64,000 nucleotides of DNA from Helicobacter felistomachi (GTDB lineage Bacteria > Campylobacterota > Campylobacteria > Campylobacterales > Helicobacteraceae). The position numbers and the translations under genes were made by a program. The stretch covers positions 1,488,001-1,552,000 of the forward strand of contig NZ_AP028022.1 in assembly GCF_030296895.1 (NCBI RefSeq). Reading direction: 5' to 3'. Positions 46,878 to 56,409 of this stretch are shown one piece after another. Within the stretch, counting starts at the first letter, position 1. Every line of letters begins with the position of its first letter. Below the pieces are notes generated by a model. The model was not told the origin of the DNA. It saw only the letters and a program-made list of their open reading frames with translations, and did no database searches.

Positions 46878-47453
46878 GTAATGACGTTTGAGAATTGCCC
46901 CTTCTTTAATCTGCCCCTAATCTGCCCCTCTCTTATGAATGTTTCCACAATGTCAGTCACGCCTAACTTGCCTAAAATGTGCATATCTATGCCTTGTTCA
47001 CCTAACCACTCTTGCAATTCTTTGGGGCTACACTTGCCTCCATAATCTCCGGCTATGTGTTTTAGGGTGCTTTTCACCTGTTTGCTACTTTGTTCTGTAT
47101 TTTCCACCTCCCCCTCTGCTTCAAAGTCTGCCACAATGGCTCCTGTACCTGCATGCAGTTTGATGCCCTCTTCTAGCTTGAGGAACTCATTTTGGCTTCG
47201 GCTCATTTTGAAATCGAACGATTTTTTACCAATTTTGCTAAAGAGTGTACTTAAGAACTGCGCCAAACCTTTGTGGTACTCCTCTTGGTAGTCTTCTAGA
47301 GGATAAAAATGCTGGGGTAAATGGTTTAATATTTTTAAGCGCACCCGTTTGAATTGGATGCTCTTTCAGTTTTTGCATGTCTGTAGGAAAAAGTTCCTTT
47401 GCACGGTTAAATTTATCCTCTTGAGCCTGGTCTAATAAAATCCGTTTGTCCAT
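46871..47453 (-). CDS. Third gene of the membrane-GTPase operon, unknown, one extra base
   Basis: ATG 47453 begins MDKRILLDQAQEDKFNRAKE and goes out of frame after HPIQT; the other frame continues VRLKILNHLPQHFYPLEDYQ to ...RLKKGQFSNVITC. Removing one base of the CCC at 47344-47346 joins them into 193 residues. The C-terminal part (KCSPKELQEWLGEQGIDMHI) looks like a small helical domain of winged-helix type. Cytoplasmic by composition. No family recognised. Confidence 0.5.
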
Positions 47454-47465
47454 GTTTGTCCTTTT

Positions 47466-47846
47466 TTAGTTTTTAAATTTTTTACGAAACCACGCTAAAA
47501 GCGCCCACCACGGCATAAAAAACCTCATCCATTTGAGTTTGTTTAGGGTTTTTGTCAAATCAAAGCCTAAAACCTCAGCACTTTTAGCAACGGCGTTTAG
47601 ATTCTCGTCCTCATCGTAGAGAAAAATGGCATGATTCATCCGCCCAATGTGATCCAATTGTGGGTGTTTTAGGCATGCCAAGCGTTTGCCCCTAATGCTA
47701 TAGAGCGCATCGTGGCTAAGGTCGGCATTAAGGGCCAAGATGTGCTGGTTAATGGTGTCTAAAGCTTGGCCATCATCTTGTAAAACACCATCTTGCACCA
47801 CTTTAAGGCGTTGCCCCACTTGCCACTTGCATATAGGCATAGACAC
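47466..47846 (-). CDS. Second gene of the membrane-GTPase operon, unknown
   Basis: 126 residues starting at GTG 47846 (or ATG 47840), immediately after the stop of the GTPase frame. Beta-rich N-terminus (QRLKVVQDGVLQDDGQALDT), GKRLACLKHPQLDHIGRMNH, FLYDEDENLN, and a hydrophobic aromatic stretch near the end (WMRFFMPWWALLAWF) that could anchor it to the membrane, followed by RKKFKN. No family recognised. Confidence 0.5.
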   Translation of the reverse strand: MSMPICKWQVGQRLKVVQDGVLQDDGQALDTINQHILALNADLSHDALYSIRGKRLACLKHPQLDHIGRMNHAIFLYDEDENLNAVAKSAEVLGFDLTKTLNKLKWMRFFMPWWALLAWFRKKFKN

Positions 47847-48481
47847 TCATTGTGAAACTCCTAAAAATGCGCGGATTTCTAGGCTAGGCACATCTTTAAG
47901 CTCAAAGATTCCCACACTTGCTAGGGGGCTAAGCTCGTCAATGAGACGCCTTGTGTCTATACGTGTGGACTGTGCGGGCTGTGGTGGACTCGAGTCGTCT
48001 TCACCTCATGGGCTGTGCGTGCCTAAAGCAAAAATTTCGTGGATGCTCCACTTGTCCTTAGCAAAATCGTTATAAACTTCAAGGTCTGTTTGGACTTTTT
48101 TGGCAAACTCGGGGTTTTGGCTGTATTGCACTGCGCTAAAAACATAGACCAAGTGTTTTTCACCTACATTGGGTTTGGCTAACTCTTGATCTGTGTAATC
48201 ATTGTTGAGCTTTGGATTAGCACCCGCGCAATCCACAAGGATTAAATCCCATATTTCGTATTTTTCAGGCTAGATTGTAGCTGTAGCTTTACGGGGCTTT
48301 CTACAAATTTGTTTTCAACCAAAACATAGACTAATGTGCTCTTACCTGCATAAGGCATGCCATAGAGCAAATAGATGGGCTTAGGTTTTTGTGGAGTGGG
48401 TTTGGGTTCATTTTTGTATTTGTTGTGAGTCCACACAGCTGCGCCAACCACGAGGGCAGCAATGGTGTAGAGCAGCGGCAT
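47847..48481 (-). CDS. Membrane-anchored P-loop GTPase, frameshifted
   Basis: N-terminal helix (LLYTIAALVVGAAVWTH), then G1 YGMPYAGKSTLV. The frame breaks in the T5 run 48261-48265; one added A on the coding strand gives SLKKYEIWDLILVDCAGANP, supplying the G3 motif DCAG. G4-like FALGTHSP follows near residue 158. An in-frame TGA at 48008-48006 comes right after GTHSP, yet the same frame stays open for another 52 codons to a stop at 47847 touching the next gene. RBS AGAGGGG before ATG 48481. Resembles TRAFAC-type small GTPases; role unknown. It leads a four-gene minus-strand operon. Confidence 0.6.
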
Positions 48482-48629
48482 GCTAACCCCTCTTTTGTGC
48501 CATTAGGAGCACATGTCCTAAGAAAATAGGGGGGGGCTAAGCTAATGGTTTTAACGATAAACCAACACACCCCCATGGGTTTATGCCCCATGTTCTCTTT
48601 AAAATTTAAGGATTGCTAGCCAGCTTAGG

Positions 48630-48656
48630 CAAGCACAAGCACAGTGCTTGTGCTTG
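48630..48656. repeat. 27-bp perfect palindrome
   Basis: CAAGCACAAGCAC - A - GTGCTTGTGCTTG: 13-bp arms around one base. As RNA it would form a 12-bp stem with loop CAG. No T-run follows on either side, so it is not a classical terminator. Confidence 0.9.
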
Positions 48657-48746
48657 TATGTGGTGTAAAAAGTTACTAAAATGCCTAAAACTCCCCTTAT
48701 TTTCTCATTATTAACCAAAAACAAGATTTCATTAACTTTAGAGTGT

Positions 48747-48752
48747 TATAAT
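48747..48752 (+). promoter_or_regulatory. hugZ -10 box
   Basis: TATAAT, 34 bases before ATG 48786, a perfect -10 hexamer, preceded by AT-rich repeats that could be iron-regulator sites. Confidence 0.6.
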
Positions 48753-48785
48753 GGTACGCATTTTAACAACAACAAGGAGTTTTAT

Positions 48786-49649
48786 ATGGATCTTCAGTTT
48801 ATCCTAAAGCACATGAACGAACACCATGTGAAAGACATGGAAGCCCTACTCGCCAAATTCGGGCAAATTAAGAACGCAGTCGATGTGCATTTAAAAAATG
48901 CCACAACAGAGTTTATTGAGATTGCCTATAAAATCAAAGAGGGGGCACAAGAACAAATCCAAAAAATCGACTACCCCGCTAGGGTGACCGAGATGAAAGA
49001 CATCAAAGATGCCATCATTGATTTGTGTAAGTCCATCCCACAAACCACAGACATGCAGGGCGTGAAAGAGGATTTAGAGCAATTTAGAGACAGCTTTAGC
49101 AGTGTGTGTATCGCCAGCCTTAGCCCTGAAAACGAAGTGATTTGCTCTTACAGCGCATTGCTCTTTGATGAACACCACGACCACAAGCATTTTTACATCT
49201 ATGTGAGCGAGGTCGCCGAGCACTTCAAAAGCCTAAAAGCCCACCCAAACAATGTCGAAGTCATGTTTTTAGAAGACGAGGCGAGTGCAAAATCACCTAT
49301 TTTACGCAAACGCTTGCGTTACAGAACAAAATTGCACTTCATTGAAAGAGGTGAAGAATTTGACAGAGTGTATGATAATTTCTTGGCAAAGCATGGCAAA
49401 GGGCGGGGCTTAGAAACCATCCGCCACATGCAAGACTTCCATTTGATCAAGTTAGAGTTTGTCAAAGGGCGGTTTGTCAAAGGTTTTGGGCAGGCTTACG
49501 ACATTGATGCACACGGGCACATCTCTTATGTGGGAGCCAAGGGCAACCCCCACACAAAGGGCAACCCACATGGCGGACATCCCCACGGAGCGCATCCACA
49601 TGGTGCTCATCCCCACAGCGCACACCCCCACGAACACCCCCACGCCTAA
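48786..49649 (+). CDS. hugZ: HugZ-family haem oxygenase with histidine-rich C-terminal extension
   Basis: 287 residues. ATG 48786 follows AAGGAG. The HugZ domain (residues about 85-250) shows ASLSPENEVICSYSALLFDEHHDHKHFYIYVSEVAEHF, a split-barrel FMN-oxidoreductase-like fold, FLEDEASAKSPILRKRLRYR and YDIDAHGHISYVG. The His in the C-terminal GHGNPH-type segment of H. pylori HugZ is a haem ligand; here GNPHTKGNPHGG is followed by an added run of about 25 residues made of PHGAH/PHSAH units. HugZ degrades haem to release iron. Its length exceeds the 251 residues I recall for H. pylori because of this tail and the N-terminus. Confidence 0.9.
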   Translation: MDLQFILKHMNEHHVKDMEALLAKFGQIKNAVDVHLKNATTEFIEIAYKIKEGAQEQIQKIDYPARVTEMKDIKDAIIDLCKSIPQTTDMQGVKEDLEQFRDSFSSVCIASLSPENEVICSYSALLFDEHHDHKHFYIYVSEVAEHFKSLKAHPNNVEVMFLEDEASAKSPILRKRLRYRTKLHFIERGEEFDRVYDNFLAKHGKGRGLETIRHMQDFHLIKLEFVKGRFVKGFGQAYDIDAHGHISYVGAKGNPHTKGNPHGGHPHGAHPHGAHPHSAHPHEHPHA

Positions 49650-49670
49650 AATCCACATTTGGGGTTAAAG

Positions 49671-49716
49671 TCCACGAGCGCACCTTGCGGTGCGTGGCTT
49701 AATTTTGCCTTTATTC
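49671..49716 (+). terminator. Terminator after hugZ
   Basis: CCACGAGCGCACC-TTGC-GGTGCGTGG forms a stem with a small bulge, followed by TTAATTTTGCCTTTATTCTTTTT. Confidence 0.7.
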
Positions 49717-49816
49717 TTTTTACGCTAAGATGAACGCTTGCTTTATGCAAAATCACACACGCCCCACCTTAAAGTGTTTTTAGGGAGCGTGGCGGCAAAA
49801 CTTTAAGGAGTCAAGT

Positions 49817-50599
49817 ATGATCACAATGAAGGATTTACTAGAGTGCGGGGTGCATTTTGGCCACCAAACACGGCGTTGGAACCCCAAAACAGCCCGCTTT
49901 ATCTTTGGTGTGCGTAAGAACATCCACATCATCGATTTGCAAAAAACTTTGCGTTACTTCCGCTACACATACAATATTGTTCGCGATGCGAGCGCAGAGG
50001 GCAAAACGATCATGTTTGTGGGCACAAAAAAACAAGCCAGCGACGCGCTCAAAGAGTATGCCATGCAGGTGAATGTCCCCTATGTCAATTACCGCTGGCT
50101 GGGTGGCATGCTGACGAATTTTAGCACCATTAGAAAATCTGTGCGTAAGCTGGAAATCATGGAGGAAATGGAGAGCAGCGGGCAGATCGACTTGCTCACC
50201 AAGAAAGAAAAACTCATGATTTTACGCAAAAAAGGAAAGCTTGAGAAGTATCTAGGTGGGGTGCGCCACATGAAAAAAATGCCCGACATGATGTTTATCG
50301 TGGATGTAGTGAAGGAAAAAATCGCCGTGGCTGAGGCGCGCCGTTTGGGTATCCCCATCATCGCGCCCCTAGACACGAATTGCGACCCCGATTTGGTGGA
50401 TTACCCCATCCCCGGCAATGACGATGCGATCCGCTCGATCGGTCTTTTCTGTAAGGAAATGGCAGAGGCGATCACTGAGGGACGCGAGCTTGTGGGTAAA
50501 AATGAGGAAATGGTGGAGGAAGTACAAGCAGCTAGCGAAGCTGAAAAAGAGGAAGTCTTAGAGGAAATCGCCCAAGAAGAGGGGGTTGAACATGAGTAG
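49817..50599 (+). CDS. rpsB: 30S ribosomal protein S2
   Basis: 260 residues. [57 protein letters not shown], and [23 protein letters not shown] are all S2 hallmarks. The acidic C-terminal tail is longer than in E. coli. AAGGAG before ATG. It overlaps tsf by eight bases. Confidence 0.97.
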   Translation: MITMKDLLECGVHFGHQTRRWNPKTARFIFGVRKNIHIIDLQKTLRYFRYTYNIVRDASAEGKTIMFVGTKKQASDALKEYAMQVNVPYVNYRWLGGMLTNFSTIRKSVRKLEIMEEMESSGQIDLLTKKEKLMILRKKGKLEKYLGGVRHMKKMPDMMFIVDVVKEKIAVAEARRLGIPIIAPLDTNCDPDLVDYPIPGNDDAIRSIGLFCKEMAEAITEGRELVGKNEEMVEEVQAASEAEKEEVLEEIAQEEGVEHE

Positions 50600-51653
50600 T
50601 GTCAGTGCCACACAAGTCAAACAATTAAGGGAAATGACAGATGCACCCATAATGGATTGCAAAAAAGCCCTTGTAGAGTGCGATGGAAATCTCGAAAAAG
50701 CTGTGGAGTATTTAAGAGAAAAGGGCTTGAGCAAAGCGATCAAAAAGGCCGACCGTGTGGCGAGCGAGGGTGTGGTGGCTTTGGCCGTGGAGGCTAGCAG
50801 CGCGACCATGCTAGAGATCAACAGCGAAACCGATTTTGTGGCAAAAAACGACCACTTTAAAGCCTTAGTGGCAAAATCTTTAGAGCTTGCCAAAGACAAA
50901 CAACCCAAAGACACCAAAGAGTTATACCAACTCCAAATTGAGGGGCAGGCTTACGAGTCCTATTTGCACGCCGCAGTGGCTAAAATCGGGGAAAACATCG
51001 TGGTGCGCCGCCTAGCTTGCGTGCAAGCGGGGCAAAACGAGGTGTTAAATGGCTATCTACACGCCAACCACCGCGTAGGTGCGATCATCAAAATCGCCCA
51101 CAATCACCCCGCTAACGCCGATAAATTGCGCGAACTTGCCCGCCACATCGCCATGCATGCCGCTGCCATGAAGCCCGTGGTTTTAGACTACAAAGCCTTT
51201 AGCCCTGACTTCATCGCTAAGGAAAAATTAGCCCTAGTGGCAGAGATTGAAAAGGAAAACGAAGAGGCAAAAAGACTAGGCAAACCCTTAAAGCACATCC
51301 CCACCTATGTGAGCCGTGCCGAACTTAGCGCAGATATTTTAGCCAAGCAAGAGGAAGTCTATAAACAAGAGCTAAGGGATCAAGGTAAGCCTGAAAAAAT
51401 CTTTGACAAAATCATTCCCGGCAAAATGGAGCGCTTCATCGCCGACAACACGCTTTTAGATCAACGACTCACTTTGCTCGGACAATTCTTCGTGATGGAC
51501 GACAAAAAAACCATCCAACAAGTTTTGGATGAAAGAAGCGCACAACTAGGCGACACAATCCACATTGTGGAATACATCCGCTTTGAAGTGGGCGAGGGGA
51601 TTGAAAAGAAAAGTGAGGACTTTGCAGCCGAAGTGGCAGCACAAATGAAATAA
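50592..51653 (+). CDS. tsf: Elongation factor Ts
   Basis: 353 residues from ATG 50592, within the end of rpsB. Conserved N-terminal UBA domain ([21 protein letters not shown]), the [14 protein letters not shown] segment that displaces Mg-GDP from EF-Tu, and [11 protein letters not shown]. Nucleotide-exchange factor for EF-Tu. rpsB-tsf order is universal. Confidence 0.97.
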   Translation: MSSVSATQVKQLREMTDAPIMDCKKALVECDGNLEKAVEYLREKGLSKAIKKADRVASEGVVALAVEASSATMLEINSETDFVAKNDHFKALVAKSLELAKDKQPKDTKELYQLQIEGQAYESYLHAAVAKIGENIVVRRLACVQAGQNEVLNGYLHANHRVGAIIKIAHNHPANADKLRELARHIAMHAAAMKPVVLDYKAFSPDFIAKEKLALVAEIEKENEEAKRLGKPLKHIPTYVSRAELSADILAKQEEVYKQELRDQGKPEKIFDKIIPGKMERFIADNTLLDQRLTLLGQFFVMDDKKTIQQVLDERSAQLGDTIHIVEYIRFEVGEGIEKKSEDFAAEVAAQMK

Positions 51654-51689
51654 CGCAAGCCATGCAATAAAAAATAATAAGGAGGGCTC

Positions 51690-52838
51690 ATGAGCTCTTA
51701 TCTTTTCACCTCAGAGTCGGTAACAGAAGGGCATCCGGATAAAATGGCGGATCAAATCAGCGATGCCGTTTTAGATTACATCATTGAGCGGGACAAAAAC
51801 GCCCGTGTAGCGTGTGAAACTTTGCTTGCCAATGGGTTTTGTGTCATCACGGGCGAGCTGAAAACCAACATCTACGCCCCCATGCAAGAGATCGCAAGAG
51901 GCGTGGTCAAAGACATCGGCTACACGGATGCGCTCTATGGCTTTGACTACCGCAGTGCCGCGGTGCTTAATGGGATCGGCGAACAAAGCCCCGACATCAA
52001 TCAGGGCGTGGACCGTGAAGATGGTGAAGTGGGGGCGGGCGATCAGGGGCTCATGTTTGGCTATGCCTGCAATGAAACCCCACAGTGCATGCCCTTAGCC
52101 ATTAGCCTGGCGCACGCCATCACTTTGGGGCTGGCCGATGCTAGAAAAAGCGCAATTCTGCCCTTTTTACGCCCCGATGGCAAGGCGCAGGTCACGATCC
52201 GCTACGAGGGCTATGAGCCCGTAGGCATCGACACGATCGTGGTGTCCACCCAACACTCCCCCGAGATCGACCAAAAACACTTACGCGAAGCGGTGATTGA
52301 GGAAGTGGTGTATAAAGTTTTACCTAAAGAGTTTTTAGACGACAACATCAAATACCACATCAATCCCACGGGTAAGTTTGTTATCGGCGGACCACAGGGC
52401 GATGCAGGGCTTACGGGGCGCAAAATCATCGTAGACACCTATGGGGGCTCTTGCCCGCATGGGGGTGGGGCGTTTAGCGGCAAAGACCCATCAAAGGTGG
52501 ATCGTAGCGCAGCCTACATGGCGCGTTACATCGCTAAAAACTTGGTGGCTAGTGGGGTGTGTAAGCGCGCGACTGTGCAGTTAGCCTATGCGATCGGCAT
52601 TGTGGACCCTGTGTCTGTCTACATCAACACCCACCACACCAGCATTTATGACCCTCAAGAGCTTGAAGCCTGCGTGCGTGCGCTCTTTAAACTCACCCCA
52701 AAGGGGATCATTGAGAGTTTGGACCTACTGCGCCCCATTTACCGCCAAACAGCGACTTACGGACACTTTGGACGGGAAGGATTTAGTTGGGAGCAAACCG
52801 ACAAAGCCACAGCGATCGCTGACTTCTTAAGCAAATAA
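51690..52838 (+). CDS. metK: S-adenosylmethionine synthase
   Basis: 382 residues. [24 protein letters not shown] at the N-terminus, [34 protein letters not shown] (phosphate-binding) and [26 protein letters not shown] and methionine give SAM. AAGGAGG precedes ATG 51690. Confidence 0.97.
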   Translation: MSSYLFTSESVTEGHPDKMADQISDAVLDYIIERDKNARVACETLLANGFCVITGELKTNIYAPMQEIARGVVKDIGYTDALYGFDYRSAAVLNGIGEQSPDINQGVDREDGEVGAGDQGLMFGYACNETPQCMPLAISLAHAITLGLADARKSAILPFLRPDGKAQVTIRYEGYEPVGIDTIVVSTQHSPEIDQKHLREAVIEEVVYKVLPKEFLDDNIKYHINPTGKFVIGGPQGDAGLTGRKIIVDTYGGSCPHGGGAFSGKDPSKVDRSAAYMARYIAKNLVASGVCKRATVQLAYAIGIVDPVSVYINTHHTSIYDPQELEACVRALFKLTPKGIIESLDLLRPIYRQTATYGHFGREGFSWEQTDKATAIADFLSK

Positions 52839-52862
52839 TTAAAGTTTTTAGATTTTAGGGAA

Positions 52863-52938
52863 TGGTGGAGTGTAGGGGGATCGAACCCCTGACCTCAACG
52901 CTGCCAGCGTTGCGCTCTCCCAGCTGAGCTAACACCCC
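52863..52938 (-). tRNA. tRNA-Ala (GGC anticodon)
   Basis: 76-nt cloverleaf on the minus strand: acceptor GGGGTGT pairing with ACACTCC, D arm with AGCTCAGCTGGGAGAGC, anticodon arm CAACGC-TGGCAGC-GTTG holding GGC, T arm CAGGGG-TTCGATC-CCCTA, encoded CCA. Located between metK and plsC. Confidence 0.96.
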
Positions 52939-52979
52939 AAAAGCGGACATTTTAGCACAACTTTTATAAAAATGCAAGT

Positions 52980-53675
52980 CTAGCTATTGAGTTCTTTATA
53001 ATGTTTGCTATATTCAGCTTGCATGCGCTCCTCTAAATCCTTGTACCAATCTGTATTTAAATCGGGCTCAAACGCCTCTAAAAGCACCATGCGTAAGTGT
53101 GTGGCATGCGATTCGATGGGTTTCGTGTTAAAAATCCTACGGGTGTTGAGCAACACAATGGGCTGGATTTTTAAATGCAATTTCTCTGCCAAAACCTTAG
53201 CCCCCGGCTTAAAGGGCAAGAATTTTTCTAGCCCCCGACTCCTAGTGCCCTCGGGAAAGATCACCAAAGGGCGATCTTGCTCGAGCTTTTCTTTGGCAAT
53301 TTTGAGCAGGGAAGCAAGCCCACGCCGATCCTCTCTGTCGATGAGAATCATTTCGGGGGTTTTAAGCGCATAGCCGTAGTAGGGGATGTCGCCCAACTCC
53401 TTCTTGGCGACCCAGCAGATGTTGCGGGGGTGGTAGGCTTCTAGGCAAATGATGTCGATGATGCTTTGGTGGTTTAAGACAATTAAATTTGCGCTCAAAT
53501 CAAACTCCCCGACTTTCTCTAGAGGAGAGCCCATGAGTGTGAAGAAGGAGCGGCACCATTTACGAGTCTGCCTAGAATTGTTGTGTTTGCGGGTTAAGAA
53601 GTTCATTAAAATGATGAACCCCAGCCCCAAGCCCACAACTAGGAGCGCATAAATGCCCCGAATCTTATTCCACAT
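52980..53675 (-). CDS. plsC: 1-acyl-sn-glycerol-3-phosphate acyltransferase
   Basis: 231 residues. Membrane segment near the N-terminus, catalytic [10 protein letters not shown] (HX4D), [25 protein letters not shown] and FPEGTRSRG, the four acyltransferase blocks. Makes phosphatidic acid. Overlaps the end of the upstream gene by 11 bases. HP1348 equivalent. Confidence 0.93.
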   Translation of the reverse strand: MWNKIRGIYALLVVGLGLGFIILMNFLTRKHNNSRQTRKWCRSFFTLMGSPLEKVGEFDLSANLIVLNHQSIIDIICLEAYHPRNICWVAKKELGDIPYYGYALKTPEMILIDREDRRGLASLLKIAKEKLEQDRPLVIFPEGTRSRGLEKFLPFKPGAKVLAEKLHLKIQPIVLLNTRRIFNTKPIESHATHLRMVLLEAFEPDLNTDWYKDLEERMQAEYSKHYKELNS

Positions 53676-54756
53676 CTTCCTTCCTCACCCAACCGATTTT
53701 TTCATCATCTGTCATGATTTTGTAGTATTTGGCGTGTTCGCCTATGATTTTAACATGCAAGGCTTCTTTAGGGATGGCGAGCAAAGTGGAGTTTTGCGTA
53801 GGTAAGATTTTGATCGCTGCTCTTGCCCTTAACATCCCTGTGCGGTAGGTGGAAAGGATATTCCATAACAAAATCCCTAAAAACAAAACAGATACAACTA
53901 AGGCGGTGTTTTTGTAGCGGGTGAAAAAATAGCACAGCACCGCCATGAGCAATAAAACCATTAAAAAGATGTTGGAGAAAAGCAGCAGATTATTCTTAGG
54001 CTTTAGGTTGCTCTGTGTGCTGACACTCTCTTCAATGGGAATGAGCGAAAAATGCACTTCTTTAAACTGCGCCTCTACTAAAGAAAAATAGTTAAAGGAG
54101 ATGTTTTGCATGCTCTTTGGCAGAATGCAGTAATAAACTCCACTGGCATCGTCTGTGCCAAAATGGCTGCTTTCAAAGCCTTGTTTGAATCCGCCGGGGA
54201 TTTTAAAATCTTCTAAATTTGCCCCCTTTGTTTGCAACTCAACGACTAAAATATTGTTTGCATTGTCATATTCTTTGACCTTATAGCCGGTAACGCTAAA
54301 GTCTGTGGCCACCACACCCGCATAATCTGGGTGGGCTGAGAGGTCCACTACTTGCAAGGGGATGGGGGGTGTGCTGGATTTATCCAAATAGCCTTGATCC
54401 TGCACGAAGGCACTCACTTGAAGGGCGGGGATCACCGCCCTCGTACCTAAGACCTTGTAATTGTAAGTGGCGTTGTAGCTGTCTGTGCCCGAAGCGACCC
54501 AATTTGGGGTGAAGTTTAGGCGTTTGAGCTTTTTAGGGTCTGGCAGGTTTACGAGCTCTGCCCCCAAAAATTTGGCCTGGGAGAAGAGCATTATATTGTA
54601 TTGCACACTGATTTTCTGCCCTACATACACGGGCTTGTTGGCTAAATCTTGAAGATTCACCACCTTGACATACACGACCTTGGCCCGCACCTCCTCGCCT
54701 TGCAAACCAACTAAGCAAAGCAAGAAGTATAAAAGGCAAGCTAGCCAGGCCCTCAC
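53665..54756 (-). CDS. Membrane protein with SH3-like C-terminus (HP1349-like)
   Basis: 363 residues from GTG 54756. Signal peptide ([19 protein letters not shown]), a periplasmic domain with [12 protein letters not shown] resembling BatD/oxygen-tolerance domains, two helices ([22 protein letters not shown] and [18 protein letters not shown]), and a C-terminal SH3-like segment ([20 protein letters not shown]). Role unknown; sits between ctpA and plsC, as in H. pylori. Confidence 0.7.
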   Translation of the reverse strand: MRAWLACLLYFLLCLVGLQGEEVRAKVVYVKVVNLQDLANKPVYVGQKISVQYNIMLFSQAKFLGAELVNLPDPKKLKRLNFTPNWVASGTDSYNATYNYKVLGTRAVIPALQVSAFVQDQGYLDKSSTPPIPLQVVDLSAHPDYAGVVATDFSVTGYKVKEYDNANNILVVELQTKGANLEDFKIPGGFKQGFESSHFGTDDASGVYYCILPKSMQNISFNYFSLVEAQFKEVHFSLIPIEESVSTQSNLKPKNNLLLFSNIFLMVLLLMAVLCYFFTRYKNTALVVSVLFLGILLWNILSTYRTGMLRARAAIKILPTQNSTLLAIPKEALHVKIIGEHAKYYKIMTDDEKIGWVRKEDVE

Positions 54757-54762
54757 AAGTGC

Positions 54763-56145
54763 CTACTTATGCGCACTCTCTTTGTTGGGGGCGGTTAGGA
54801 TGTCCCAAACTTTCAGGGTGTCTATGGCGGTTTTTAGCTGGATGTCGGCGTTGATGTCCTTTTGGGTGATGGGTTTGCTCTCTTTGTCCTCAACCTTTTT
54901 GCCATGTTCTAGTTTTTTATGCTCGCCTTTGGCATTTAGCGACTGCAATTCCTGTTGCAAGTGGTGTTTTAAATCCGCCTCTTTAATGCTAAACTTGCTT
55001 TCATCTTGGGGGACGCTGCCGGGGTACACCACAATGTCGGGCTTGATCCCCACGGCTTGAATCGTGCGCCCGCTGGGTAAGTAGTAGCGGGCGATGGTGA
55101 TTTTGATCGCCTCGTCCCTACCCACGGGGAAAGTGGTTTGCACACTGCCCTTGCCAAAGGTGCTCTCCCCGATGATGACCGCGCGTTTGTGATCTTGCAA
55201 AGCCCCTGAGACGATCTCGCTCGCACTAGCGGTGCCGGCGTTCACCAACACGGCTATGGGTAGATCGGGGTAGGGGGCTTTGCCATTGGCGCGGTATTCA
55301 ATGTCCTCGGATTTGACTCGCCCTTTTTGCGACACAATGATGCCGTGCTTGATGAAGAGATTAGACAAATCAATGGCCTGGTTTAAGAGTCCTCCTGGAT
55401 TGGAGCGCAGGTCAAGCACAATGCCTTGTAGGTTTTTAGCCTTGCTCAACTCTGTGAGCACCCCCTTGACCACATTGCGATCAAAGGAATTGACTCGCAC
55501 ATATAAGAAGTGTGTGCCCTCGATTTTTTTAGCATGCACGGATTTGATTTTAATGATATCGCGTAACATTTTCACCACAATGGGCTTGGATTCGTTTTTA
55601 CGCACCAAAGTGAGCTCAATGGGGGTTTTTGGCTTGCCACGCATGAGATTGACAGCGTTGTCAATGCTCATGTTGAGAGTGCTCTCTTGATTGATCTTCA
55701 AGATCACATCCCCGGCCTTGATCCCGGCTCTAAAGGCGGGGGTGTCATCTAAGGGGGCGATCACCGTGAGCGCGCCATCGCGAATACCCACCGTGATGCC
55801 TAGCCCGCCAAATTCGCCCTCTGTTTGGGCTTTAAAATCCCTAAATTTCTTAGGCGTTAAGTAGGACGAGTGCGCATCTAAATTTGTCATCAGCCCATCA
55901 ATGGCTTTATCCACAATATCGTTGATGCTGACTTCATCTACATAGTAGCGCTCGATTTCCTCCACCACATTGGAGAATTTTTTTAAGGCGTTGAGCCGCT
56001 CTTGGGTCGTGGGTTTGCTGCTCTTTTTAAAGGTTTTGTTGTGGGTGGTGTTTTGCGCCACTTCGTCCTGTGGCAAATTATGCGCCACCAACCACACGCT
56101 CAAAATAGACGATACAAGCCCCGTTATGAAGTATCTATTCATCAT
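54763..56145 (-). CDS. ctpA: Carboxy-terminal processing protease CtpA
   Basis: 460 residues. Membrane-anchored N-terminus, PDZ domain (LGITVGIRDGALTVIAPLDDTPAFRAGI), and the serine-lysine catalytic dyad: NAGTASASEIV with Ser and FGKGSVQT with Lys. Periplasmic protease trimming C-termini. HP1350 equivalent. First of a three-gene minus operon with HP1349-like and plsC. Confidence 0.94.
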   Translation of the reverse strand: MMNRYFITGLVSSILSVWLVAHNLPQDEVAQNTTHNKTFKKSSKPTTQERLNALKKFSNVVEEIERYYVDEVSINDIVDKAIDGLMTNLDAHSSYLTPKKFRDFKAQTEGEFGGLGITVGIRDGALTVIAPLDDTPAFRAGIKAGDVILKINQESTLNMSIDNAVNLMRGKPKTPIELTLVRKNESKPIVVKMLRDIIKIKSVHAKKIEGTHFLYVRVNSFDRNVVKGVLTELSKAKNLQGIVLDLRSNPGGLLNQAIDLSNLFIKHGIIVSQKGRVKSEDIEYRANGKAPYPDLPIAVLVNAGTASASEIVSGALQDHKRAVIIGESTFGKGSVQTTFPVGRDEAIKITIARYYLPSGRTIQAVGIKPDIVVYPGSVPQDESKFSIKEADLKHHLQQELQSLNAKGEHKKLEHGKKVEDKESKPITQKDINADIQLKTAIDTLKVWDILTAPNKESAHK

Positions 56146-56409
56146 GCCCCTTATCGTTCAATTCACATGAAAGACGCCATTGTACCCAAAACTCAGTAAT
56201 TTTACAATGAGTCCACACAAACCCTAAATCCACGGTTGATCCAAAGTGGCTTAGTTACTTTGTGTAGCGTTGCCTTGTTCTCTAGTGCTTAAGAGCGGGC
56301 TTGGTACAACTCTAACAGAGTTTCCAACTATAATCTCAAAGGTAGAGCACTTCTAGCGGGGCTAGAAGAAGGTTTTACTCGGTCTATGCGAATCGGCCAA
56401 GGAGGCAAC

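Larger units (their letters stand above)
48482..48785. other. Intergenic region between divergent GTPase operon and hugZ
   Basis: About 300 bases without a supported gene. It holds a 27-bp palindrome (48630-48656), an A/T-rich stretch with TTATTAACC and TTCATTAACTTT (48703-48740) that could hold Fur-type sites, and the hugZ -10 TATAAT at 48747-48752. Confidence 0.6.
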
